Source of the DNA: Deltaproteobacteria bacterium
GTDB taxonomy: Bacteria > Myxococcota_A > UBA9160 > PR03
Direction: 5' to 3'
NCBI GenBank assembly: GCA_035063765.1
Contig: JAPSFT010000004.1
Coordinates: 124,001 to 188,000 of the forward strand
Length of the DNA stretch: 64,000 nucleotides
Position 1 is the stretch's first letter; every line of letters starts with the position of its first letter. The notes beneath the pieces are model-generated. The model was given only the letters and a program-made list of their open reading frames with translations, was not told the origin of the DNA and did no database searches. The position numbers and the translations under genes are program-made. Below are positions 31,934 through 41,522 of this stretch, in pieces.

Positions 31934-33089
31934 GCGCGCGCCGCGCGCGCAGCGCGAGCAGGAGCGTCGCGGCCAGGGCGCCCGCCGCGCCCGCGGGAGG
32001 CCCGGGCACCGGCACCGAGGACTGGAACACGAGCCCTCGTCCCTGCGGGTCCTCGACGTGACCCGAAAAGGTGTCGAAGGCGTCCGCGTCGCCGTGACCC
32101 CAGCCGTCCACCGCGGCGCCCACGTCGAGCTCCATCTCGACCACCAGGGTCTCGCCGACGTTGGCCTCGAACTCGATGGAGTCCAGCGCGAGCGGCGGGG
32201 CGCCGGTGTGGGCGCTCACGCTGCGCAGGATCGCGACGTCCTCGTCGGTGACGGGAGCGCCGACGTCCACGGTCTCGCTCCCGCTCGTGAAGACCTCTCC
32301 GGCCTTCAGGTCGCCCGCGTTCCACGAGGCGCTCCACGAGTCGTGGCGGGTGACCCGCGCCGTGACGCCGGCGGGCAGCGCCGGGTCGGCGTCGATGACG
32401 GACAGGCCGGTCGAGAGCTCCGCTGCGACCGCGAGCGCCCCGTGCGGGCAGTCGAAGGGGCCGCAGGTACCCGTCGGCCCGCGCCGCACCAGCAGGTCGA
32501 AGCTCACGGAGGCGCTCGCCGCGGAGTCGGCCGGGAACGAGCGCCCCCCGACCTCGAGGCTGCCCTGGCCGCCGAACACCCAGCGCAGGCCCGTGACGAG
32601 CGTGCCGTCGGCGAGCCCCGACGTGCCGGGCAGGATCGTGATCCGCTTCTCGATCGCCGTATCGGTCGCGGCGCCGCCCACCGACCCGCCGAGCGAGCCG
32701 GCGTGTGCCTCGGCACTGGCGCCGAGCTCGGTGCTCCCGGCGTCGGCCCAGCCGCTCGTCACGGAGATCGAGTGGCCGGCCTCGATCGAGCCGCGCGCGG
32801 CCCCTTGGGAGCCGAAGTGCCGGCTGGCATTCACCCGCTCGTCGCCGCGATACACGCGATCGCGTACGAACTCGGCGTCGTCGTGGTCGCCGTGGGGGCC
32901 GAGGAGCGCCTGCGAGTCGTCGTCGGACACGAGGCCCGGGACGTCGTCCGGGAAGCCGTAGGTGGCCGGCGCGCCCGCGCGTGCGATCGCGTTGCCGAGC
33001 AGCTCGACCCCGGCGTGGTCGGCCGCTCGGCCCGGGGCCGCGCCGAGGGCGAGCAGGAGGGCGGCGAGCAGGGCGGTCGAGCGAGGCAT
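31920..33089 (-). CDS. Secreted protein with PEP-CTERM-like sorting tail
   Basis: 389 residues, function not recognised. A signal peptide (LLAALLLALGAAPGRA) is followed by a Gly/Ser/Ala-rich beta-strand region with no known catalytic motif, typical of surface PEP-CTERM proteins. The end is SSVPVPGPPAGAAGALAATL, a hydrophobic stretch and then RARRALSRA: the VPxPG variant of the exosortase tail, a helix and a basic end. It is thus a second possible substrate of the exosortase at 11253-12158. The ATG at 33089 has GGAGG six bases upstream and is preferred to the in-frame ATG at 33116. A single Cys pair (TCGPFDCPHG) may form a disulfide. Confidence 0.75.
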   Translation of the reverse strand: MPRSTALLAALLLALGAAPGRAADHAGVELLGNAIARAGAPATYGFPDDVPGLVSDDDSQALLGPHGDHDDAEFVRDRVYRGDERVNASRHFGSQGAARGSIEAGHSISVTSGWADAGSTELGASAEAHAGSLGGSVGGAATDTAIEKRITILPGTSGLADGTLVTGLRWVFGGQGSLEVGGRSFPADSAASASVSFDLLVRRGPTGTCGPFDCPHGALAVAAELSTGLSVIDADPALPAGVTARVTRHDSWSASWNAGDLKAGEVFTSGSETVDVGAPVTDEDVAILRSVSAHTGAPPLALDSIEFEANVGETLVVEMELDVGAAVDGWGHGDADAFDTFSGHVEDPQGRGLVFQSSVPVPGPPAGAAGALAATLLLALRARRALSRA

Positions 33090-33141
33090 CCGGGCCTCCG
33101 GCGCCCCCGGCGCCATCCTACACCACTCGTGGACGAAGTGG

Positions 33142-33155
33142 GTCGGCCGGCCGAC
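33142..33155. repeat. 14-bp perfect palindrome between GH1 and PEP-CTERM-like genes
   Basis: GTCGGCCGGCCGAC lies in the 72-bp gap after the GH1 stop and before the start of the downstream gene on the minus strand. It could be an operator or part of a terminator. High GC makes chance palindromes common, so weight is low. Confidence 0.25.
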
Positions 33156-33161
33156 ACCAGC

Positions 33162-35050
<1,889 letters not shown>

Positions 35051-35108
35051 GGGGCTCCTCGCGATTCCGACGGGCGTGCCATCCCGATGGGCGTGCCATC
35101 CTAGCGCG

Positions 35109-36260
35109 ATGCCCGAAGCCCAGGCAGCGCCCGCGTCCCTCGCCGATCGCGTTCGCGCCCTCGCCGGCGCCCTCGGCTTCGACCGGGCCGGCATCGCCCG
35201 CCTCGACACGCCGCTCCCGCACGCCGACCGCTTCCGCGACTGGCTCGCCCGGGGCCGCCACGGCGAGATGGCCTGGCTGGCCCGCAACCCTGAAGAGCGC
35301 CTCGACCCGCTCCGGCGATTCCCCTGGGCCCGGAGCGCCGTCGTCGTCTCGCTCGTCTACGACACGCCGCGCGAAGCGCCCGAGCGAGCCCCCGCGCAGG
35401 ACCGCGCGCCGGGCAGGCGCCCGGCCGGCGAAGCCGCCGGAAGCAGCCCCCCCTCGGCCGGGATCGCCCGCTACGCCCGCGGCCGCGACTACCACGACAT
35501 CCTCCTCCCCCCGCTGCGCGCCCTCGGCGACGCCCTCGAGCCGCTCGCGGGCCGCGCCGTCCAGTCGCGCGCCTACGTGGACACGGGCCCGCTCCTCGAG
35601 CGCGCACTCGCCGCGCGCGCCGGCCTCGGCTGGATCGGGCGCAACACGCTCGTGATCGACCCCGCGCTCGGCTCCTACCTGTTCCTGGGCGTCCTGCTCT
35701 GCGACCTCGACCTCCCCGGCGACCCGCTCGAGCCCGACCACTGCGGGAGCTGCCGCGCCTGTCTCGACGCCTGCCCGACCGGTGCCTTCCCGGAGCCCTA
35801 CGTGCTCGACGCTTCGCGCTGTCTCTCCTACACGACGATCGAGCTGCGCAGCGCGATCCCCGAGCCGCTGCGCGCCGGGCAGGGCGACTGGGTCTTCGGC
35901 TGCGACGCGTGCCAGGAGGTGTGTCCCTGGAACACCCGCACGCGGCGCACCGTGCCCCCCGACCGCGCCGGGCTCCGCGCGGCGCTGGCGCCGCGCGCCG
36001 AGTGGGTGCGGCCCGCGCTCGCCTGGTTGCTCGCCCTCGACGAGGAGGCCTGGCGCGTCTCCACCCGGCGCGGCGCGCTGCGCCGCGCGAAGCACCGGGG
36101 GCTCCTGCGCAACGCCCTGGTGGCCGCCGGCAACGCCGGCGACCCGGCACTCGCTTCGCTCGTCGCGCGCCATGCCGCGAGCCCGGACCCCCTCATCGCC
36201 GAGCACGCGCGCTGGGCCCTCGCGCGCCTGCAGCCTCAGGCCGGCAGGGCCCCGTCGTAG
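35109..36260 (+). CDS. queG: Epoxyqueuosine reductase QueG
   Basis: 383 residues. QueG reduces epoxyqueuosine in tRNA to queuosine using cobalamin and two 4Fe-4S clusters. Visible are FDRAGIARLDTPLPHADRF, ARYARGRDYHDILLPPL, YVDTGPLLERALAARAGLGW, IGRNTLVIDPALGSYLFLG, and the ferredoxin motifs DHCGSCRACLDACPTGAF and FGCDACQEVCPWNTR. About 25 extra residues rich in Ala and Pro separate LVYDTP from the ARYARG motif. A HEAT-like C-terminal part (from about residue 300) is present as in most QueG. Its end overlaps the convergent GFA gene by 25 bp. Other queuosine genes are not in view. Confidence 0.96.
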   Translation: MPEAQAAPASLADRVRALAGALGFDRAGIARLDTPLPHADRFRDWLARGRHGEMAWLARNPEERLDPLRRFPWARSAVVVSLVYDTPREAPERAPAQDRAPGRRPAGEAAGSSPPSAGIARYARGRDYHDILLPPLRALGDALEPLAGRAVQSRAYVDTGPLLERALAARAGLGWIGRNTLVIDPALGSYLFLGVLLCDLDLPGDPLEPDHCGSCRACLDACPTGAFPEPYVLDASRCLSYTTIELRSAIPEPLRAGQGDWVFGCDACQEVCPWNTRTRRTVPPDRAGLRAALAPRAEWVRPALAWLLALDEEAWRVSTRRGALRRAKHRGLLRNALVAAGNAGDPALASLVARHAASPDPLIAEHARWALARLQPQAGRAPS

Positions 36261-37090
36261 GGCTGGAGCTTCGGGTCGAGGTCGATCCAGGGCGCCTTCG
36301 AGGCGACGAAGATCTGGCAGACGGCGCGCACGCCCGGGTCGTCGTCGAGGGCGCCCATCGGCACGATCGCGATCGCGCGCTCGGGGTCGAGGCGCGGGAG
36401 CTTGCCGCCGCAGTCGGCGCAGAAGGACTGCGAGAAGAAGCGCGCCTCGGGGATCTTGTAGGTACGCACGCGGTCGGCGCCGCGCACGAAGCGCAACGAT
36501 GCCATCGGCGCCATCAGGTTCGTCGCGTGCGCCGCCGCGCGCGCCTTGCGGCAGCGCGTGCAGTGGCAGTAGCGCGCCGTCGTCGGCGGGCCTTCGACCA
36601 CGAACGCGACGCCGCCACACAGGCAGCTCCCGCGCACCACGCCCGGCGGTGCGGGCTCGCGCGCGGGGTCGGGCAGCGCCGGGAAGTCGAAGCCCGGCGG
36701 CCAGGTCTCGAAGCGGGGCAGGGCGTCGAAGAGCTCGTACCACGGCGCGTTCGAGCCGGTGAAGATGCGCGCGAGCGGCCGGATCCCGGGGTCCTCGTCG
36801 AGCGAGCCGGCGTTCAGCACGACCCGGCCCTCGCTCGCGGGAGGCGGAACGCTCGCGCCGCAGCGCCCGCAGAACGGGCGCGGAAAGAGGCCATCCGGCG
36901 CGAACGCAACGATGCGATCACCGCCGGCCGTCATCCGGAACCCGCCCTCGGGCGCCAGGAGCCCCGTCGAGAACGCGGTGCCGTGCGCCTTGCGGCAGCG
37001 GCTGCAGTGGCAGTGCGACATCAGATCGAGGGGGCCGCCGGCCTCCCAGGTGACGTCGCCACACAGGCACGAGCCGTGGACCGTCGCCAT
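36236..37090 (-). CDS. Tandem GFA/CENP-V-fold zinc protein
   Basis: 284 residues made of two complete GFA (glutathione-dependent formaldehyde-activating-like) domains. Each has the zinc motifs: GSCLCGDVTWEAGG, HCHCSRCRKAHGTAF and PRPFCGRCGA in the first, and GSCLCGGVAFVVEG, YCHCTRCRKARAAAH and SQSFCADCGG in the second. Each ends in a similar block, DEDPGIRPLARIFTGSNAPW and DDDPGVRAVCQIFVASKAPW. Single-domain members of about 130 residues are usual, so this is a gene duplication and fusion. The true enzymatic role of the family is unsettled. The ATG at 37090 with GGGGAGGACG upstream is preferred over an in-frame start 60 bases earlier. Confidence 0.93.
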   Translation of the reverse strand: MATVHGSCLCGDVTWEAGGPLDLMSHCHCSRCRKAHGTAFSTGLLAPEGGFRMTAGGDRIVAFAPDGLFPRPFCGRCGASVPPPASEGRVVLNAGSLDEDPGIRPLARIFTGSNAPWYELFDALPRFETWPPGFDFPALPDPAREPAPPGVVRGSCLCGGVAFVVEGPPTTARYCHCTRCRKARAAAHATNLMAPMASLRFVRGADRVRTYKIPEARFFSQSFCADCGGKLPRLDPERAIAIVPMGALDDDPGVRAVCQIFVASKAPWIDLDPKLQPYDGALPA

Positions 37091-37113
37091 CGCGTCCTCC
37101 CCGGGGTACGCGG

Positions 37114-37662
37114 CTAGCTTGGCCTGCGCGCCGCCAGGCTCGCCACCCACTCCGGGTGCCCGTTTCCGCGCAGCCCCGTCTCGAAGCGCTCGACGGCGAG
37201 TTCCGGGAAGAGCCCCGGCAGCTCGTCGTCGGCGAGGAGAAACGCCGGATTCCTGGGGCCTTGCCCGAGATCCCTCTGGCGGATCGTGAAGGTCTCGTAG
37301 AGCAGCAGACCGCCCGGCCGCAGGAGCGCCGCGAGGGCGGGTGCTAGCGGGCGGAAGAGGAAGCGCGTCACCACGACCGCGGCGAAGGCGGCCGGCGGGA
37401 ACGGCAGGCCGCGCGGGTCCTCGGCATCCGCGCGCACCGGGCGGACCGGCAGACCTCCCGCGCGCGCCGCGGTCGCGAGGGCGCCGAGCGCCTCGCGGCT
37501 GCGGTCGAGCGCCGCCACGCGCAGGCCCCAGGCGGCGAGCAGCCGCGCGTGGCGCCCGCGGCCGCAGGCGAGGTCCAACACGAGTCCGTGCCGGCCGGCC
37601 GCGCGCAGCGCGGCCTCGTGCTCGCGGACGAACGGGGAGGGCGGGTCAGCCTCGTGCGGCAC
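37114..37662 (-). CDS. Class I SAM-dependent methyltransferase
   Basis: 182 residues. The SAM-binding loop GLVLDLACGRGRHARLLAAW, then VAALDRSREALGAL and FAAVVVTRFLFRPLAPALAA, LLRPGGLLLYETFTIRQRDLG identify a class I Rossmann methyltransferase related to tellurite-resistance/TehB-like proteins. The substrate is unknown. It begins 17 bases inside the end of the upstream GDPD gene and stops 23 bp before the GFA gene, so three minus-strand genes (GDPD, methyltransferase, GFA) form a compact unit. Confidence 0.88.
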   Translation of the reverse strand: MPHEADPPSPFVREHEAALRAAGRHGLVLDLACGRGRHARLLAAWGLRVAALDRSREALGALATAARAGGLPVRPVRADAEDPRGLPFPPAAFAAVVVTRFLFRPLAPALAALLRPGGLLLYETFTIRQRDLGQGPRNPAFLLADDELPGLFPELAVERFETGLRGNGHPEWVASLAARRPS

Positions 37663-38455
37663 GCCGCGCGACGACTTCGGCGAGCCGGCCCGGGAAGTCC
37701 GACATCACGCCGTCCACGCCGAGGTCGAGGAGCCGCTCCATCTCGGCGGGCTCGTTGATCGTCCAGACGTGCACGGCGATCCCGTGGGCGTGCGCGTGCG
37801 CCACCAGCTCGCGGGTCACGAGCGGGCGGCCCCCGAAGGCGGGCGGTACCTGGAGGGCCATCGGGCCGGGCGGCGGGGGCTTGCCGTCGAGCGCGGCGCG
37901 CACGCAGGCCACCACGTCGCCCGCCGAGGCGCCCACGGCCGGGCGCACCCCCGTCGTGGCGAGGTGCGCGCGCAGGTCGTCCATCGTGTCGTTCTCGGCC
38001 GCGGCGAGGAGCACGGTGTCCTCGCGCCCGAGGCGGCGTATCAGCTCCACGGTGTCCGCGATCAGCGCCGGGATCCGCTCCTTGATCTCGACGTTGAAGC
38101 GCACCTGCGGGAAGCCGCGCAGGGCGTCCTCGAGGAGCGGGATGCGGTGCCCCTTGCCGCGCTCGGGGAAGCCGCCCTCCGGCGGTGTGAAGCGGAAGCC
38201 CGCGTCGAGGCTCCGGAGCTCGGCGAGGGTGTGGTCCGCGATCCGGCCCGTGCCGTCGGTCGTGCGCTCGAGCGTGTCGTCGTGGAAGAGCACGAGCGCG
38301 CCGTCGCGGGTCCGGTGGACGTCGGTCTCGAGGATCACGGCCCCCTGCGCGACCGCTCGCTCGAAGGAGGCGATCGTGTTCTCGGGCCGCTCGCCCGAGG
38401 CTCCGCGGTGGCCGATCACGGTCGGCACCGGCACGTCGAAGAAGGGGTGTCGCAT
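37646..38455 (-). CDS. Glycerophosphodiester phosphodiesterase (cytosolic)
   Basis: 269 residues. The GDPD barrel shows TVIGHRGASGERPENTIASF, AVILETDVHRTRDGALVLFHDDTLERTTDG, FNVEIKERIP, and GIAVHVWTINEPAEMERLLDLGVDGVMSDFPG as the closing strand-helix with the typical WTIN motif. The catalytic His pair and the metal ligands Glu and Asp are present. Unlike the protein at 24964-26094 there is no signal peptide, so it acts inside the cell on glycerophosphodiesters from lipid turnover. ATG at 38455 is chosen; an in-frame ATG six codons upstream is possible. It diverges from dcd across 48 bp. Confidence 0.94.
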   Translation of the reverse strand: MRHPFFDVPVPTVIGHRGASGERPENTIASFERAVAQGAVILETDVHRTRDGALVLFHDDTLERTTDGTGRIADHTLAELRSLDAGFRFTPPEGGFPERGKGHRIPLLEDALRGFPQVRFNVEIKERIPALIADTVELIRRLGREDTVLLAAAENDTMDDLRAHLATTGVRPAVGASAGDVVACVRAALDGKPPPPGPMALQVPPAFGGRPLVTRELVAHAHAHGIAVHVWTINEPAEMERLLDLGVDGVMSDFPGRLAEVVARRAARG

Positions 38456-38503
38456 GGGGCCGGACGGTATCATGCGCGCCCTGCGAGAGGACGATGGGGG
38501 TGC

Positions 38504-39016
38504 ATGGCGGTCCTGACCCGTGACGTGATCCGGCGCGAGATCGAGGCGGGCCGGCTCGTGATCGAGCCGCTTGCGCCCGAGCAGATCGGTCCCGCCTCGA
38601 TCGACCTCACGCTCGGCGACGAGATCCGGGTCCTCGAGCCGGGCGGCGAGTCGATCCCGATCCGGGACGGGACCGACTACCGCGACCACACGCGCCCGCT
38701 GCGCCTCGAGCGGCCCTTCCTGCTGGCGCCGGGCGGCACGATCCACGGGATCACGGCGGAGCGCGTCACCCTGCCGCCGGACCTGTGCGGCTTTCTCGAA
38801 GGCCGCAGCCGCTTTGCCCGGCTCGGGCTCATGATCCACGTGACCTCGGCCTTCGTGCAGCCCGGGGTCTCGAACCGCCAGGTGCTCGAGATGAGCAACG
38901 TCTCCGGCCACCCGCTCGAGATCCATCCCGGCGTGCGGCTGTGCCAGCTCGTTCTCATGCGCACCGAGGGCAGCGCCGTGTACGGCGGCCGCTTTGCCGG
39001 CCAGGAGCGCCCGTAG
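38504..39016 (+). CDS. dcd: dCTP deaminase
   Basis: 170 residues. Trimeric dUTPase-like fold: LVIEPLAPEQIGPASIDLTL, FLLAPGGTIHGITAERVTLP, GFLEGRSRFARLGLMIHVTS with the catalytic Glu in EGRSRFARLG, and FVQPGVSNRQVLEMSNVSG, HPGVRLCQLVLM. It deaminates dCTP to dUTP for dTTP synthesis. It is a little shorter than E. coli Dcd, which has 193 residues. The ATG at 38504 is preceded by ATGGGGGTGC. dtd follows after 4 bp on the same strand. Confidence 0.94.
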   Translation: MAVLTRDVIRREIEAGRLVIEPLAPEQIGPASIDLTLGDEIRVLEPGGESIPIRDGTDYRDHTRPLRLERPFLLAPGGTIHGITAERVTLPPDLCGFLEGRSRFARLGLMIHVTSAFVQPGVSNRQVLEMSNVSGHPLEIHPGVRLCQLVLMRTEGSAVYGGRFAGQERP

Positions 39017-39020
39017 GGCG

Positions 39021-39470
39021 ATGCGGGCGGTCGCCCAGCGCGTCGCGCGCGCGCGGATCACGGTGGCGGGCGAGCCGGTGGGCGAGATGGGCGCGGGGCT
39101 CCTGGCGCTGGTCGGGGTCGCGCGCGCGGACGGGCCCGCGGAGGCCGCCCTGCTCGCACGCAAGCTCGTGCACCTGCGGATCTTCCCGGGTGCCCGGGGC
39201 GGCATGGACGCCTCCCTGCTCGAGAGCGGCGGGACCCTCGGCGTGGTCTCGCAGTTCACCCTGCTCGGCGACGCCCGCCAGGGCCGGCGGCCCTCCTGGG
39301 CGGAGGCTGCCCCGCCCGAGCAGGCCGAGCCCCTCCTCGACGCGCTCTGCGCCGCCGCCCGCGAGCTGGGGGCGCCGGTCGTCACGGGCCGCTTCCGCGC
39401 GACCATGGCGGTCGAGCTCGTGAACGAGGGCCCCGTCACGATCCTGCTCGACACCGAGCGCCGCTTCTGA
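39021..39470 (+). CDS. dtd: D-aminoacyl-tRNA deacylase
   Basis: 149 residues. MRAVAQRVARARITVAGEPV at the start, LALVGVARADGP, the catalytic LGVVSQFTLLGDARQGRRP (SQFT motif) and the GPVT-like NEGPVTILLDTERRF at the end identify Dtd. It removes D-amino acids (and Gly from tRNA-Ala) mischarged on tRNA. The cross-subunit Gly-cisPro motif is seen as GPVT. ATG at 39021 with a TAGGGCG run four bases after the dcd stop; the two genes are one unit. A hairpin follows at 39499-39515. Confidence 0.96.
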   Translation: MRAVAQRVARARITVAGEPVGEMGAGLLALVGVARADGPAEAALLARKLVHLRIFPGARGGMDASLLESGGTLGVVSQFTLLGDARQGRRPSWAEAAPPEQAEPLLDALCAAARELGAPVVTGRFRATMAVELVNEGPVTILLDTERRF

Positions 39471-39498
39471 ATCGCGCGCCCGGGCCCGCCGTCGATCC

Positions 39499-39515
39499 CC
39501 CGCGTTCCTCGCGGG
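39499..39515. terminator. Hairpin after dcd-dtd
   Basis: CCCGCG and CGCGGG pair around a TTCCT loop 28 bases past the dtd stop, in the 120-bp gap before the next gene. It is followed by TTGCACACCCC rather than a T-tract. A weak terminator is the simplest reading. Confidence 0.4.
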
Positions 39516-39558
39516 TTGCACACCCCATCTTTGCCGGCACACTCCGTGCCCAGGGGGA

Positions 39559-39576
39559 GGCAGCCCATCGGCTGCC
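39559..39576 (+). promoter_or_regulatory. Hairpin abutting the ribosome site of the 39591 gene
   Basis: A perfect 7-bp stem (GGCAGCC/GGCTGCC) with a CATC loop ends immediately before GGAGGAGAGG, the ribosome site of the gene at 39591. It may stabilise the messenger or tune initiation. Confidence 0.35.
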
Positions 39577-39590
39577 GGAGGAGAGGCACG

Positions 39591-40040
39591 ATGACCGAAC
39601 GACTCGGCACTCGACGTGATGCGCGGCTCGCGGGAGCCCTGGCCGTGGTGCTCGCCGCTGGTGTGGCGGCGGGGCCGGCCGCTGCGGAAGAGATCGTCTC
39701 GCCGGAGACCAAGGAGACCGCCTCGCAGGGCGGGGTGGGCGCCGCCGCGGGCCTGACCTCCGTGGTCTACGCACCGCTCAAGGTCGCCTACGCGGCGGGC
39801 GGCTCGGTGGTGGCCGGGCTCGCCTACGTGCTCTCGGGCGGGGACAAGGAGGTCGCGAAGCCGATCTTCGACGCCTCGGTGCGGGGCGACTACGTGGTCA
39901 CGCCCCAGCACCTGCGCGGCGAACGTGAGATCGAGTTCGTGGGCCGACCGCAGAGCGACCAGGCCCTGCGGAGCGCCCCCGGCCCCGACGTCTCGGCGAA
40001 CAAGTCGGCGGCGAAGGGAGCCGGGGAGAGCTGGGACTGA
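39591..40040 (+). CDS. Conserved exported small protein
   Basis: 149 residues. A signal peptide (LAGALAVVLAAGVAAGPAAA) is followed by AAGLTSVVYAPLKVAYAAGG, a hydrophobic VVAGLAYVLSGGDKEVAKPI, and VRGDYVVTPQHLRGEREIEF. I recognise this as a recurrent short hypothetical family in deltaproteobacterial genomes, without a known function. The C-terminal 35 residues are hydrophilic and variable. The ATG at 39591 follows GGAGGAGAGG and a hairpin. The next gene, ccdA, is 169 bp downstream, far enough for its own promoter. Confidence 0.75.
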   Translation: MTERLGTRRDARLAGALAVVLAAGVAAGPAAAEEIVSPETKETASQGGVGAAAGLTSVVYAPLKVAYAAGGSVVAGLAYVLSGGDKEVAKPIFDASVRGDYVVTPQHLRGEREIEFVGRPQSDQALRSAPGPDVSANKSAAKGAGESWD

Positions 40041-40209
40041 TCGGCACCGGCTCCCGGGCGACGCTCGAGGGAACCAGCGTGTAGGCTGCCGTTCGTTCCC
40101 GGCGTCTGGCGAGCGGAGCGGCCGGTCCTCCGGACGGGAAGCACGCCGCGAGCCGGAGGCGAGCGAAGGCCATCGGGACGCCAGCGGGCTGGCAAAGGAG
40201 CACTCTGCC
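40041..40209 (+). promoter_or_regulatory. Structured 169-bp leader of ccdA
   Basis: No gene is visible here. The stretch holds nested inverted repeats: GGCGTC near 40098 can pair with GACGCC near 40178, GTCC/GGAC forms a short inner hairpin, and GCCAG/CTGGC (40180-40193, loop CGGG) sits right before the AAAGGAG ribosome site of ccdA. I could not match it to a known riboswitch. It may be a cis-regulatory RNA or a promoter region rich in dyads by composition. Confidence 0.3.
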
Positions 40210-40986
40210 GTGGACGGCGTCTCTGCGAGCGCTTTCGCGACCGCGTGGGTGGCGGGGCTGCTCTCGGTGCTGTCGCCCTGCGTGCTGCCGCTGATGCCCG
40301 CCTACCTGTCGCTCGTCTCCGGGATCTCGGTCGAGGAGCTGCGGGCGCGGGCGGACGAGGCGGAGGTGCGCCGGCGCGTCCTGATCGCCGCCGGGGCCTT
40401 CGTGGCCGGCTTCTCCCTGGTCTTCGTGGTGCTCGGCGCCTCGGCCACCGTCGCCGGCCGCTGGCTGCGGGCCTTCCGGCTCGACGTCCTCGGGCTCGAG
40501 ATCGGGATCCACCAGATCGCCGGCCTCGTGATCATCGTGATGGGGCTCCACCTGGCCGGCGTCCTGCGGATCCCCTGGCTGTACGGGGAGCGGCGCTTCG
40601 AGGGCCCCAAGCAGCCGACCGGGCCGCTCGGTGCGGCCGCCGTGGGAGCGGCCTTCGCGTTCGGCTGGACGCCCTGCGTCGGGCCGATCCTCGGCGGGAT
40701 CCTGACCCTGGCGGGCGCGCGCGAGACGGTGGGGCAGGGGGTCGGCCTGCTCCTCGTCTACTCGTTCGGCCTCGGGGTCCCGTTCCTGCTCGCGGCCTGG
40801 AGCCTCGAGCGCTTCCTGGTGGCGATGGGCGGGCTGCGCCGCCACCTCCACAAGCTCGAGGTCGCGGCCGGGGTCCTGCTCGTCGTGATCGGCGCGCTGG
40901 TGGTGACGAACCAGTTGAGCCGGCTGAACGGCTACTTCCAGTTCCTGGAGGAGGTGGTCGTGCGGCTCGAGGAGTCGTTGCTGTGA
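40210..40986 (+). CDS. ccdA: Cytochrome c biogenesis/thiol transport protein CcdA
   Basis: 258 residues with six or seven helices. The two redox cysteines lie in LSVLSPCVLPLMPAYLSLVS (first helix) and AFGWTPCVGPILGGILTLAG (fourth), the Ser-Pro-Cys and Thr-Pro-Cys motifs of CcdA/DsbD-beta. It carries reducing power from cytosolic thioredoxin to periplasmic thiol proteins. The GTG at 40210 has AAAGGAGC upstream. The next gene, a TlpA-like lipoprotein, overlaps the stop by 4 bases and is the likely receiver of the electrons. Confidence 0.95.
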   Translation: MDGVSASAFATAWVAGLLSVLSPCVLPLMPAYLSLVSGISVEELRARADEAEVRRRVLIAAGAFVAGFSLVFVVLGASATVAGRWLRAFRLDVLGLEIGIHQIAGLVIIVMGLHLAGVLRIPWLYGERRFEGPKQPTGPLGAAAVGAAFAFGWTPCVGPILGGILTLAGARETVGQGVGLLLVYSFGLGVPFLLAAWSLERFLVAMGGLRRHLHKLEVAAGVLLVVIGALVVTNQLSRLNGYFQFLEEVVVRLEESLL

Positions 40987-41489
40987 GGGCCTCGCGGGAG
41001 CGGGCGCTCCCACGCCGCGCTCGCGCCCTCGCCCTGCTCGCGCTCCTGCTGGCCGGCTGCCTCGCCGAGGAGCGCCCGGCCGGACCGGCGCCGCCCTTCA
41101 CCCTGCCCGACCTCGAGGGCCGGGAGCTCGCGCTCGCGGACCTGGCCGGCCGGACCGTGGTGGTGGACTTCTGGGCGACCTGGTGCGAGCCCTGCAAGGC
41201 CCAGATCCCGGTGCTGAACCGCTTCCAGCGCGAGCACCCCGAGGTGGCCGTGCTCGGTGTCGCGGTCGACGCGGACGGGCTCGCCGTGGTCGAGCCCTTC
41301 GCCCGCGAGCACGCGATCGGCTACCGGGTGCTGCTCGGGAGCGAGTCGCTCGCCCGCGAGTACGGGGTGCCCGGCTTCCCTGCGCTCGTGATCGTGGACG
41401 CCGCGGGCCGGCTCGACTCGCTCCACCTGGGCGTCGTCACCCCCGAGGCCCTCGAGGAGGCGGTGGTGGCGGCGGCGGACGGGCCCTAA
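40983..41489 (+). CDS. TlpA/ResA-like thioredoxin lipoprotein
   Basis: 168 residues. A basic N-terminus and hydrophobic stretch ending in the lipobox LLAGC anchor the protein to a membrane, followed by a thioredoxin-like domain: FTLPDLEGRELALADLAGRT, VVVDFWATWCEPCKAQIPVL with the CxxC pair, YGVPGFPALVIVDAAGR with the cis-Pro. It should reduce disulfides in the periplasm, for example in apocytochrome c. Translation is coupled to ccdA by a GTGA overlap, so the pair forms a thiol-reducing system. No cytochrome c maturation gene lies next to them. Confidence 0.94.
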   Translation: MRASRERALPRRARALALLALLLAGCLAEERPAGPAPPFTLPDLEGRELALADLAGRTVVVDFWATWCEPCKAQIPVLNRFQREHPEVAVLGVAVDADGLAVVEPFAREHAIGYRVLLGSESLAREYGVPGFPALVIVDAAGRLDSLHLGVVTPEALEEAVVAAADGP

Positions 41490-41522
41490 AGCCGTCCGGG
41501 AGCGCGGTCGAAACACCCGTGC

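Noticed and set aside
40041-40209. A cobalamin or c-di-GMP riboswitch before ccdA
   Set aside because: The core boxes of either class are not present; only generic stems.
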